Assembly (NCBI RefSeq): GCF_027172205.1
Contig: NC_070602.1
Coordinates: 130,390,049 to 130,454,048, forward strand
DNA from: Podarcis raffonei
Taxonomy: Eukaryota > Chordata > Lepidosauria > Squamata > Lacertidae
Direction: 5' to 3'
Length of the DNA stretch: 64,000 nt
Part shown: piece by piece, positions 40,201 through 53,400 of the stretch
Layout of the letters: every line of letters starts with the position of its first letter
Numbering within the stretch: position 1 is the first letter of the stretch
Program-made: the position numbers and the translations under genes
Notes under the pieces: generated by a model
What the model was told of the DNA's origin: nothing
The model's input: only the letters and a program-made list of their open reading frames with translations
The model's database searches: none

Positions 40201-43200
40201 CTTACACTCAATCCCACAAATAGTTCCTTTCCCCATCACCATCCACCACCCCTCACCCCACCTTTGTCTTAGACTTCCAATCTACTCAATTACAATTTCT
40301 TTCCACTTCTATTTCTTTCTTTCACACACCTTTAGCCTAATTTCATACTTCTTTTTCTATTACACATTATTATCCATCTTATTTGATATTTCAGTATTTG
40401 AAACGGAACTTATTTATTCTAATAGGAGTTCTGATTTTTCGATATGATTTTGCAAGTATCTTTTAAACACCTTCCAGTCCCTATCTATCTTTTCTTTTGA
40501 AATCCTTCCAATTTCTTCCATTGTTTTGGATGTATTGTAATACTCCAATAATTTGGCAAGCCACTCTGTTTTTGTCTGTATTATACCACTTTTCCAGTTT
40601 TTCGCAATCAATAGCCTTGCTGCTACTGTTGCGTATAAATATAAGGTCTTATCTTCTTCCTTTAGGCTTCCTGGTACTATTCCCAATAGAAAACCTTCTG
40701 GTGTTTTCCTAAATGAGTATCTAAACATTTTTTTCATTTCATTATATATTGTTTCCCAAAATTGTTTGATGTTTAAACAATTCCACCATATATGTATCAG
40801 AGTACCTTTTCCCGTGTTGCATCGCCAGCAGACATCGCTACAATTTTTATTCATTTTTGCTACTCTTTCAGGTGTTAAATACCATCTATGTTGCATTTTA
40901 AGGTAATTTTCTTTCAGTATATAACACATAGTGAATTTCATATCTTCTTTCCACAATTTTTCCCATTGTTCAAACATAATATTTTTCCCAATATCTTGCG
41001 CCCACTTAATCATTGATGCTTTAACCAATTCATCCTTTGTTTCCCACTCTAAAATCAGATTATACAATTTAGATATATTTTTTGATTTTTCTTGTATTAA
41101 GTATTTATCGAATTTTGATATTTCTTTTTCAAATCCTAACTTTTTGTCTTTTGCTAATCTATACTTAATTTGAATATATTGGAGCCAATCACTAATATGA
41201 GCTTTGATTTCTGTGTAATCCTTTAATTCCAATTCTCCGTTTTCTTCCTTTAATACAGTTTTATAGGTAGCCCAATTTTCTTTCATATTTAATTTTTTCA
41301 CTGCAACAATTTCTGCTGGCGATGCCCACCAGGGAGTTTTCGGTTCTAGGAGTCTTTTATATTTCTCCCATATTTTATATATAGATTTTCTGACTATATG
41401 CCCTAGGAAGCCTTTATGTACTCTCACTTTTCCATCTATTAAATAGGCATGCCATCCAAATCTCGTCTCTACTCCCTCTAAATCCAATACATCCGAGTCA
41501 TCTAATTTGATCCATTCCTTTAGCCAGGTCAGACCCACCGCATCGTGATATAACTCCATATCTGGGAGACCAAATCCTCCTCTCTCCTTCTTATCTATCA
41601 TTATTTTGTGTTTTATTCTTGGCTTTTTCCCTGACCATATGAATTTAGCCAAATCTCTTTTCCAGTTATTAAAACATTTATCTCCTCCTAGTATTGGGAT
41701 ACTTTGGAATAAAAACATCATCCTTGGTAAAATGTTCATCTTTATTACCGATATTTTCCCTAGTAAGGAAAGATTTAATTTTCCCCATACTTGCAAGTCA
41801 TTTTTTATTTCATTCCATGTTTTCCCATAGTTCTCATTACTTAAATCTATAGTGTTTGTTGTTAAATTTATTCCAAGATACCTTATTTTCTTTTTAATTT
41901 CCAATCCTGTAGTTTCTTGTAATTTCACTTTATCTTTTTCTTCCATATTTTTCACTAGTATTTTGGTTTTCCCATAGTTTAATTTGAATCCTGCTAATCT
42001 GCCATATTCGTTTATGCATTCCAATATTCTAGGTGTACATTGTAGGGGGTTTTCTGTTGTGATCATAACATCGTCTGCAAAGGCTCTTAACTTGTATCTT
42101 TTTTCACCAACTGCTATTCCTCTTATTTGGTTGTCCTGCCTTATTTTCTTTAATAGAACCTCTAATACTATTATAAATAACATTGGGGATAGGGGGCATC
42201 CTTGTCTTGTACCTTTAAAAATGTTGATTTCTTCTCCAAACTCTCAATTAATAATAATTTTTGCTTTCTGTTGGTTATATACTGCATTTATACCTTTTTG
42301 GAATTTTTCACCTAGACACAATTCTTTTAATAGTTTTTTCATAAATTCCCATGAGAATTTGTCGAAAGCCTTCTCCGCATCGATTGAAATCAGGGCTGCT
42401 TGTTTGTCTCTTCTTACTTGTAGATATTCCATTATGTCTATTATATTTCTGATATTATCCTTTATTTGTCTACCTTCCACAAATCCAGCCTGATTTTTAT
42501 GTACTATTTTTCCTATAATTTTTTTCAACCTATTAGCCAATAATCCTGCATAAATTTTATAATCGGAATTTAACAATGAAATGGGTCTATAATTTGAGAC
42601 AGATTCCAAATCCGTACCTTGTTTTGGCAGGAGCGTTATATACCCTTGAGTCCCAGAGTCTGGAATATTCCCCTTCTCTACTGCTTCCTCTATTACTTCT
42701 TTTAGCAGGTCGATTAATTCATTTAACATTTCTTTGTAGTATTCTGCTGGTATTCTGCCGCGCAATTTCTGTTCTCATCCTGAAACAAAGTTCTTAACCC
42801 GAGGTACTATTTCTGGGTTAGCAGAATCTGTAACCTGAAGCATATGTAACCTGAAGCATATGTAACCTGAGGTACCACTGTAGATGTTTCACAGGGCCGG
42901 ATTTAGGTTTGATGAGGCCCTAAGCTACTGAAGGTAATGGGGCCCTTTATATGTCCAGCTATCCTTTGTCAACAACAAATTGTCGCTGTTTTTTCTGTTG
43001 AATATATGCTATATGGTAATTTGTGGACCTCATAGGTATCGAAAGCCATTTGCACATAGCAAAATATGTATTTTGTCAAAGTAATTGTTGAACTTATCTT
43101 ATATTTTGGAAATGCACATCCAGTTCTTTTTCTCTTTTAAATTTTTTTTGGGCCCCCAAGAGAGTGGGGCCCTAAGCTATAGCTTGTTTAGCTTATACGT

Positions 43201-44357
43201 AAATCCAGCGCTGAAGCTTTATTAAAATACATGTTGAGAATTACTGCGCTGCAAAGGAGGATCAGTGGCCTTAAAACCAAGTTTCGCTGTTTACTTGGAA
43301 CAATAGAGTGATATTTGGGCTAGGATGATCTTTAAGTTAGCACAGGTATACAACTGGACAGTGCCGTAGAAGGGTTAAACGCAAATGCAATCTGTGTATA
43401 AGTACTTGCTGTTATACCAACTTATCAGTAGTGATGTATGGAAATGAGAGCTGGAGCATAAAGAAGGCTGATCGCCGAAGAATGGATGCTTTTGAATTAT
43501 GGTGCTGGAGGAGACTCTTGAGAGTCCCATGGACTGCAAGAAGATCAAACCCATCCATTCTGAAGGAAATCAGCCCTGAGTGCTCACTGGAAGGACAGAT
43601 CCTGAAGCTGAGGCTCCAAGACTTTGGCCACCTTATGAGAAGAGAAGACTCCCTGCAAAAGATCCTGATGTTGGGAAAGATGGAGGGCCCAAGGAGAAGG
43701 GGACGACAGAGGACGAGATGGTTGGGTAGTGTTCGTGAAGCTACCAGCATGAGTTTGACCAAACTGTGGGAGGCAGTGGAAGACAGGAGTGCCTGGCGTG
43801 CTCTGGTCCATAGGTTCACGAAGAGTCAGACACGACTAAATGACTAAACAACAACAAATCAAGCTGAAAGACATACATTACCTGAGAACCCCACCAGCAT
43901 CAATCAGGTTTTTCTTCAGCACGTTGAAAGCTTTCTCCTGTTCCACACGTAAAATTTTCTTATCAATTTTGGGGTCTGTCGGAACTCTATACTGGGGGAA
44001 CTTCTGGACCTTCTTAATATAGATCCTGCCACAGGAAAGGAGGGGAAGGAATCACAACACAGAGACTACGACAAACAAACACATTCTCTTATTCTATTAA
44101 GACGTTTTAGAATGAAAAACACCTAACTATTTAAAGAGGTGGAAGAGTGACACGACCCCTTAAAACATATTTGCCCCCCACAGCTGCTCTTATCTATTTT
44201 TATAATATTGGTAGTAACATTTTCTTGCAAAAAAATTTTGTACGCTGTTGATCAGATAAACATTTGTCCTATTTACTAAAATGTCCAAAGCCTTCTAGAG
44301 TGGCTGGGGAAACCCAGCCAGATGGGCAGGGTATAAATAATATATTGGTTAATTATA

Positions 44358-44430
<73 letters not shown>

Positions 44431-47400
44431 TTATTATTTATACCCCACCCATCTGGCTGTTTCCCCAGCCACTCTGGGCGGCTCCCAATCGAGTGTTAAA
44501 AACAATACAGCATTAAATATTAAAAGCTTCCCTAAACAGGGATGCCTTCAGATGTCCTTTAAAGATAAGATAGCTGCTTATTTCCTTCATAGGGTGGGCG
44601 CCACTACCGAGAAGGCCCTCTGCCTGGTTCCCTGTAACCTCACTTCTCACAATGAGGGAACTGCCAAAAGGCCCTCGGCGCTGGATCTCAGTATCCGGGC
44701 TGAACGATGGGGGTGGAGACGCTCCTTCAGGTATACAGGACCGAGGCCGTTTAGGGCTTTAAAGATCAGGACCAACACTTGGAATTGTGCTCGGAAACGT
44801 ACTGGGAGCCAATGCAGATCTCTCAGGACTGGTGTTATGTGGTCCTGGCGGCCGCTCCCAGTCACCAGTCTAGCTGCCGCATTCTGGATTACTTGCAGTT
44901 TCCGGGTCACCTTCAAAGGTAGCCCCACATAGAGCGCATTGCAGTAGTCCAAGCGGGAGATAACTAGAGCATGCACCACTCTGGCGAGACAGTCTGCGGG
45001 CAGGGTGGGTCTTAGCCTGAGTACCAGGTGGAGCTGGTAGACAGCCGCCCTGGACACAGAATTGACCTGCGCCTCCATGGATAGCTGTGAGTCCAAAATG
45101 ACTCTCAGACTGAACACCTGGTCCTTTAGGGGCACAGTTACCCCATTCAGGACATTCATTATTCATTATTAATATTATTATTCTACTTTCCCGGCTATCC
45201 ATTGCTTACCTTGCAGGGCAGGTGGCTTTGTACACTTGGCAGGAAATGTCCTCCTGTTCACCAGTTTTCCTGGGCTGAAAACCCTTCCTCCGGGGCCCAT
45301 ATTGGCACTCCATCACTATGGCTCTGCTTCCTGTTTCGAGGGAAACGCTGCATGTTCATTGCGACAGATATTTTGATCAGCAGATCAGTTTGGGATAGGG
45401 ATGGGGGCAAATACATCCATCCAAAAAGCCAAATCCAGAAGTGGCCAACCCTCCGTGGGCCATTCTGACGAATTGGGGGGAACACCCAACTATCAATAAT
45501 CTGACACCATATAAAGTCAGGGGATTCAAACTTCAAGCCACACACTTGCAAAGAAAGACTATCTTTGATGTTCCGGCTGGAATTCAGCACTTTTTGAATC
45601 TAAGCCACAGCTGAAGGACAGCGGCAGAGCAAGCCGATTGGGGGCATGGGGCGGCGCACGTGCCCTGCGCCCAGGGGCGGGGCCAGCTGGGGCAGGACGC
45701 TTTGAGGAGTCTGCCTGCCTCCTCCCACTCAGCCGCCCTACAGCTGAGGGGGAGGTGGCGGGTGGACTGTTTCAGGTAGTGCAGTGCCTGCGGGAGCCCA
45801 AACCACCGCATCAATCCCAGAAGAGATGCATGGCTCGGGCGCGCTGCAGGCCCCTTGGTGAGTGCCACCTGGCATTTTGTCAACCCCACCCCCGTGGTGA
45901 CACCTGGGTGGCCTGCCCCCACCACACACGCTTCCTCCGCCCCTGCTGAAGTGGGGTAGAGCAACTGCCTCGGGCAGCAGAAGCGCAAGGGGCAGCACCT
46001 CTGCAGATACCTTGCCCACCTGCACCGCTGGAGAACCAGTGCTCGCAGAAGCACCCGTTTCCGTTGAGATTTTATGAGATCTCACAGAAAGTTGAGAGAT
46101 CTTGTAAACCACACGAGAGCTCACAGGAAACCAGCGCCACCTCTCCGCTGGCGGTGGCGGCAGCTGACAGTAAGCACATTCCTGTTTCGCCTCAGGCGGC
46201 AAAACAAGACACACCGCACCTGACCGGGAGCTCACTAAATGCACGGGCTAGTCCTAAGACTTTGTTAAAAACAAATGATTTAATAATTTAACACTGCTAG
46301 AGAGCAAGAGACGTGTGTGTTCCATGACAGTAAAGTTTTCATAGGTAAAAAAAAAAAATGTATGGCCCGTGCACACTATTTATTTGAAGATGGCATAACT
46401 GTTTATTTCATCACAATTGTATGCATATAAAGGCAACTCCATAGTGGCTTCCAAACATGCGATGGAGATTATATCTGTGGTAGAAAAGGGTTCTGTGAAG
46501 AGTTCTAAATGACATTTTTCCTCAAAAGACTAGAACACAGGTACCAACGCACAAGCACACAGCAGAATATGAGTGAAAACCATTATAACGTAGGCACTGA
46601 GACTTTTCCCTTTGTGACCTTTCACAATACCTATAGATATTCTGCAAAGCAAAATGAAGCACAGTCTCTTTCATAAATGTGAAAACCATTAAGAAGAACG
46701 AAAGTTACCAGCATTGACAAAAGGGATCCCATCAAATGGAACATATTGTGATTTCCACATCAGCCTCGTGGCAGGTTTAGCTGGGCTTGGAGACTGGCGC
46801 GTTCCCCACACGCTGTGTGTTTGCTGCTTGTGCACTGTTAGAATATTCTCTAATTCTGCTTCGCTTGAACAATAGCCACGGTATGAATCCCCAATTTTCT
46901 GCATGAAGAGGAGGTGAAGTAATAGGATTTATTCATCAACTAAAATGCTATTTGGAGTTCAGGAAGTCAGTATCATCACGAGATGCCTGTGGCAATCCGG
47001 TGTGTTATCTGCAGGAGGCAGAATTTCCCCAAGAGTTTCTTCCCTTCCCAATTTTCCTGAGTTTAAGATGCAGTTTCTGGGTTTATTTGTTGCAAACAGT
47101 GTTAAACATTTTATGTTTTGCCAGAACTCCATGTTCCCCCTTTAACTGTACAGTCATACCTCGGGGTAAATATTTTCGGGGTGAATATTTTCGGGTTGCG
47201 CTCCGTGGCGACCCGGAAGTAACAGAGCGCGTTACTTCCGGGTTTTGCCGCTCGCACATGCGCAGACGCTCAAAATGACGTCACGCGCATGCGCGGAAGC
47301 AGCGAATAACGACCCGCGCAGGTGCAGATTGTGTTCACTTTAGGATGCGAACGGGGCTCCGGAACGGATCCCGTTCGCATCCAGAGATACCACTGTATAT

Positions 47401-50400
47401 GAGTGAAAGCTCAGTGTCAAGTGTGGGTAAAATGCTATTTTGGAAAGCAATGCTTTGCATTTCTGCCGACTTTTACTGCTGTACATGATTCTAAAGAGAA
47501 ATGTCTGCTGAGCAGTGTGCACCATCTCCAATAATTCTCCTTATATACCTATTTAATGTCAAACACCCAAAACACTATTTTAAAAACACAGGCAAGTGCA
47601 TAAAGCAGTTTCAATATTATATGGGGTAACAGCCAAACAGAAAACTCCTGGGAAAATTGTGTGCTATTGTAACAAGTTATCAGATCAGTCTAAGTACAGT
47701 AGTACCTCGGGTTATGAACCTAATTCGTTCTGGAGGTCCGTTCTTAACCCGAAGCCGTTCTTAACCTGAGGTGCGCTTTCACTAATGGGGCCTCCCGCTG
47801 CCGCCGGAGCGTGATTTCCGTTCTCATCCTGGGGCAAAGTTCTCAACCCGAGGCACTACTTCTGGGTTAGCGGAGTTTGTAACCCAAAGTGTTTGTAACC
47901 TGAGGTACCACTGTATTTTAAAAGTATGCAAGCTAAAGGTTATGGTCATCACCCAAGAAAGATGTAAATATTATGTTGTCAGCTGTTCTATGGCCTTTTG
48001 GCGAAGGGCAGTATACAGTGGTACCTCCGTTTGTGGACGAGATCCGTTCCGGAGCTCCGGTCGGATCCTGAGGTTTTCACTACCAGGTGCCTGTTCTGCG
48101 CATGTGCGTGGCACGGTAGAGCGCATCTGCGCATGCGCGCGTGGGGAAACCTGAAAAAATACTTCTGGGTTTGCCACGTTTCCATCCTGAAGTTTACGTA
48201 ACCAGAGAGTTACGTAACGCGAGGTACTACTGTATGTCTATAATTTTCTGAATAAAACCAAAACAAATGAACTGCTCGGGAGTTTAAGGCAGTTTAGAAG
48301 ATGACTCGTGGTAGCAAAGCCTTGCCATAAACAGTGTATTCATCAGATGAAGGGCTTGACTGCAAGGCAATCCCTCTCTGCTTGTTGCATTTCATGAAAG
48401 ATACTAGTGAAAAACTTACGCAACCTACCTTTTCCAGAGACCAATTACAATTACTTTCCCACTTTTGACTAAGTTGCTAGGGCCATTTGCCGTATTTTTT
48501 GCTCTATAGGACGCACCGGACCATAGGAGGGGGAGAACAGGGGGGGGGGAATTCTCCCCCTCTCTGCTCAGCGCCCCTTCAGCAAAGTGGCAGGAGAAAT
48601 GGAGCCCCTTCCATTTCTCCTCCCGCTTCGCTGAAGGGACGCTGCGCAGAGAGGGAAAACTGTGCAGCACCTCTCCAGCGAAGCGAAGCCTAGAGAGCAA
48701 GAGGGATTGGTGTGCACCAACCTGTCTCGCTCTCCAGCCTTCAAGTGGCTATCTGCAAGCTTTCAGAGCACAGCGGGAACTCCTGCTGCGCTCTGAAGGC
48801 TTGCAGATAGCCGCCTGAAGCCTCCAGAGCGCAGTGGGAGTTCCGAAAGCAACGCGAAACCTCCGGAGCACGGGGGGAGCTCTCCCTCTGTGCTTCGAAG
48901 GCTTCGCGTTGCTATCACTGAAACCAAGGAGCCTGCATTTGCTCCATAGGACACACACACATTTCCCCTTACTTTTTGAAGGGAGAAAAGTGTGTCCTAT
49001 AGAGCGAAAAATACGGTACATTCCATGACATCCACTTAAATCCCCCTCTGGCTACCACTAGACTGCCTTGGCTCCGAACAAACTACAAGACAGTTTAACT
49101 GACGAACGTCAAGTAACTAAGAAGTGTAGCCACCTCCGATACTAGTTTTTGAGATTAATACTTTGCTCAGTTGTTGTTTTTAGCTCACCTCACAGTTCCT
49201 GAGACGGCGAGCCCAGGTAGGTGTGTTTGAGGACAACGGTTGAGGGGAAACTGGAAAAGTGTCTTCCAATAACCTGAACAATAAATGCAAAATGGGATAT
49301 AGAGTCAAAACAAATCCATGCAAATAAACACGTAATTGCAGATTTAGACGATGTTGCTATATTAAGGACAGAAGCAGATTCCTTTCGCTTCTTGTGGTTA
49401 ACATTTGTAAGGCAGTATTTGCAATACTTCAAAAAATATTTAAAAAGCTATCATTCAAAGCAACAACCTACTCTTTCACTTTATTGCTGCAAGCCTTCAG
49501 GGACAAGATGGTTTAGGAATCTCCTATGTCAATCATTAGAAAGCAACCTGTGACCATTTCATAGAGGAAGTTCAGCTAAAATACTGACAATGGGAAAAAC
49601 TGCAGAACTTCACAGTCTGTCTGAGAAGAGATTTCCTCATCTTCTGACCTACCTGGTGGCTGTTGCTTTGGACACCGTAAGAGAAGCTTGAGGGTGAAGG
49701 ATGTATCTGCTTGTACCGTCTGCAACAGCAGCCACTGCAACAGTTCGCAAACTCCCACCATTTCTCTCTTCTGAAGCATCTTAGGAAAAAGATGGGGGAG
49801 GGGACACACCTCCCTCTTTAATAAGTGCATAGAGAACCAAGAAAGTGCAATTCAGAAAACTGGTGAGCAATTAGCAAGCAGCAGCCTGAGACTGAAATGT
49901 GAATCTGTCTCTGCCAGACCTGGAAACCTCCTAGAATGGAGAGGCCCTGTTCTGATAGAGCTAAGGGCACAGCTTTCAGAATGTGCTTTTCCATAACCAC
50001 CACAAGCTCAGCTAAAAGTTGGTATAGCAACGCCGCCGAGAATAAAAGAGGGGCTCAATCTTGCTTGTGTATGTTTGCGAAATTCTACATTTCCTGTTCT
50101 CAAGTCAAATAAATCTTGAGTCAAAGGAAGAAAAGGAAAGAACCTATTCCAGTGTGCTACAGGTACAATATATAGTCCGTACTTTGCACCTAGCAGCTGT
50201 GACCTTTGCAAACAGCAGCACACTGTCTGCTGTTAAGGAACATCTCAAGAAAAAGCCTGTGAAAAGCCTACCTCTTCATATTCCAAGTTTACAATTAAAA
50301 TTATTAATTCTGAGTGTGAAATACTGTACAATTACACAATGAAGGTGTATGTCTTGGCACCAGAATTCACAAATTGAATGTTAAATGCTAGTAGCATGTT

Positions 50401-53400
50401 GTACTGATTTCAGTGGAACTTGCTTCCACATAGTCTGTTGGGACACGATGTACCTTACCCTGAGAACTGGTGACATCCAGAAGTTGACCTTGGGGAATAA
50501 TCACTTGTGCCATTCCCGGCTGAGAAGGAATAACGTGCAGCACTTGCCCATTTTCAGACTGGCTGGCAACTATCATCTTTGAAGGAAACAAAGAAATGGT
50601 ATAATGAATATTGTATTGATCTTTATTACGGCCATTGGCCCATCACACGACAGTTTCCCATACCAACATAATGTACTTAAACCTCCAAATTTAAAACCGC
50701 CAAAACTTACAAAAAACAGACAAGAACCAAAGCAAAACAAAAACAAAAGACCAACATCATACATTACAATAAATTTGTAACATAAACATCGCCCTCTACT
50801 CATAAATTAGTAGAAGACATCAATGGTGATATCACCTAATTACATCCTAAAACATAGATCATAGTTTAAAGGGATTATCCGAGCCGCACAGGAGTCCGTT
50901 TCTCTTCTTTAGGGATAGGACGCTGATCAAGAATCTGGCAACCATGAGTGATCTTAGGGGGTCATCATCATTTAATAGATATCTCAGTTTGGCTTCATTC
51001 GTATCATCGGCAATTCCCTTTAGATATTGAGCAAGAAACTTGCTCCTGGCCGATGAGTGAAAAGCACAATCAAGAATTATGTGATGCAACGATTCCGGTG
51101 CCCCACAATTACAATCACATAAGAGCGATATGCGTCCATTGGAGAATCTATTTCTCAGCACGTTCGATGGGAAGGTGTTGAATCTTGCCTTTACAGAGGC
51201 ATATCTATGAGCCGAAGAAGTTAAGGAATTCAAATAGTTTGGGAGCCTTAAGAGGGGTAATAAACCAAGGTTTAGAGGTGAGCAGGTACCATTGCCCAAG
51301 ACCATTTTCTGCTGCAAGTCCATCTCCTCTAGTTTACAGGTTACTGTTCTTTTAGCTGGAACTATATCCTGCTCTAGTAATTTGGATGGGGAGATTCCCA
51401 TTGCCGTAATTTTCAGTTGTAAATTTTTTACCCATGGGCTCTGGAAATCATCTCTCCACATACATTGTATCAAGTACAAGTTTGGGAGATTGTGCCATAG
51501 AGATAACCAGTGACAAAGTATGTGCTTCCACAGAGCGTTTTCCAGGGATACAATATTAAGTTCCATGCGTAGCGCTGTATTACTTACACAGTTGGGCAGT
51601 TTCAATATCCCTCTTAAAAACTGATTTTGAATAACCTCTAGGTGGTATAATGAATATCATATAATATTTGAGAGATAGATTTATACCAATAAACTTCAAG
51701 CCAATCTGAAATTATTCATCTCTGTTTTATAGAAAAATCAGAAACCACTGAGATCTACGTTTGAATTTAAGCAGAGAGACTCAAGTTCTTACTGATAAGA
51801 TCCACATATTGATGGAATTCCCCCTGCCCCAGATATATAATAATAATAATAAAAATAAAAATAAAAATAAAAATAAATTTTATTTATCCCCCACCCTCTC
51901 CAGCCAAGACCGGGCTCAGGCCAGCTAACAACCAATAATAAAAACAAGTTGATTAAAATACAACTTAAAAAACAAGATTAAAATATAACATTAACATTAT
52001 TTCAAGGTTCCCTTAACATAGGGATTCGACAAAGCCACAACACACTTAATCCACATATCTGTTTATGAAGTACAGAAGACTAATGTGTTATTAAGGCTGG
52101 CAATTAAAAAAAATATTCAGTTGATTCGTCATCTGCTATTTAGTCAACAAAACATAACGCAGATCAGGGCATTATTACATTTCAACACAGGGTTCCTTTT
52201 TCAAATACATTGGAGGGAAAACTAAACAAACAAAAACTGCCCTAAGATGTATTTACTCACCATGTGAGTGCTGGACCCCTCTGAGGATTGTACTTCATAA
52301 AGGGGATGGCCACTCTGGTGTACAAGTTGAAACCCTTCTGCTGAAAAAGGGAGCGTCTGGGACAGCTGCACTTGTGCATTCAGTGACTGAGAGACATCTT
52401 CCAAAATGGGCGCTGTGATGGGCAGGACTGCTTGAGGAACATTTGGCCCAAAGGATGGGTCCCCGGTTTCCACGTATGCTAGATGCTGTCATACAGAATA
52501 TAATTGACATCTTTCCAATCATTTCTTTTTTTAAAATCTTCGGAATAGCAAATGGTACCTTAGTACCAAGGTGACCAGTGAGGCAATTTTCTACTCAAAC
52601 CTGAGTTTTCTGGCTGAAAACTATGGCCAGAAAAGCCACCTCGATTGGACTGCCATCATGCCTCATGTATCATCTGGGCTCCTTGAATCCCTGAGGCAAA
52701 AGCTTTGGGACATTTCACATAGCAACCTGCGATCTCGATCTCACCTGTGGCCCGGTAGCAGCAGGAATCCAATACAGTGGTACCTCGGGTTAAGTACTTA
52801 ATTTGTTCCGGAGGTCCGTTCTTAACCTGCAACCGTTCTTAACCTGAAGCACCACTTTAGCTAATGGGGCCTCCTGCTGTCGCTGCGCCGCCAGAGCACG
52901 ATTTCTGTTCTCATCCTGAAGCAAAGTTCTTAACTCGAGGTAATATTTCTGGGTTAGCGGAGTCTGTAACCTGAAACGTATGTAAGCTGAAGCGTATGTA
53001 ACCCAAGGTACCACTGTATGGGTACAACTTTCAGATACCCTCATATCTTAGGAACGTGTCTGTACCAACCTATCGGCATTTATTTACCAAAGCCAAACTA
53101 AATGTATTTCCTTTGGAAGTGCTAAATGGTAGACTGAGAGGCATCACTTATCAGAATAGGCTTTGTTCATGTTCTCAGGATGGCGATTGCATGAAGCATA
53201 TCTCACTGTATTGTGGGCAGTACAAGCAAGCAAGAGACCAACTGATCAAACTCCTACTGGCAAATCTGCCAGGAAAATCTGAAGCCTCCCATATTAAATA
53301 TCTTTAGGATGATAGGTCCAATGATATTGCACTGGCCGTGGCAAAGTTTGTTCCGGAAGTCAAAAGAAGCAAAGATCATCAAGCTCGAGACAAAACAAAA

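Noticed and set aside
40497-42797. Plus-strand frames across the L1
   Set aside because: Antisense to L1 ORF2; no independent coding evidence.
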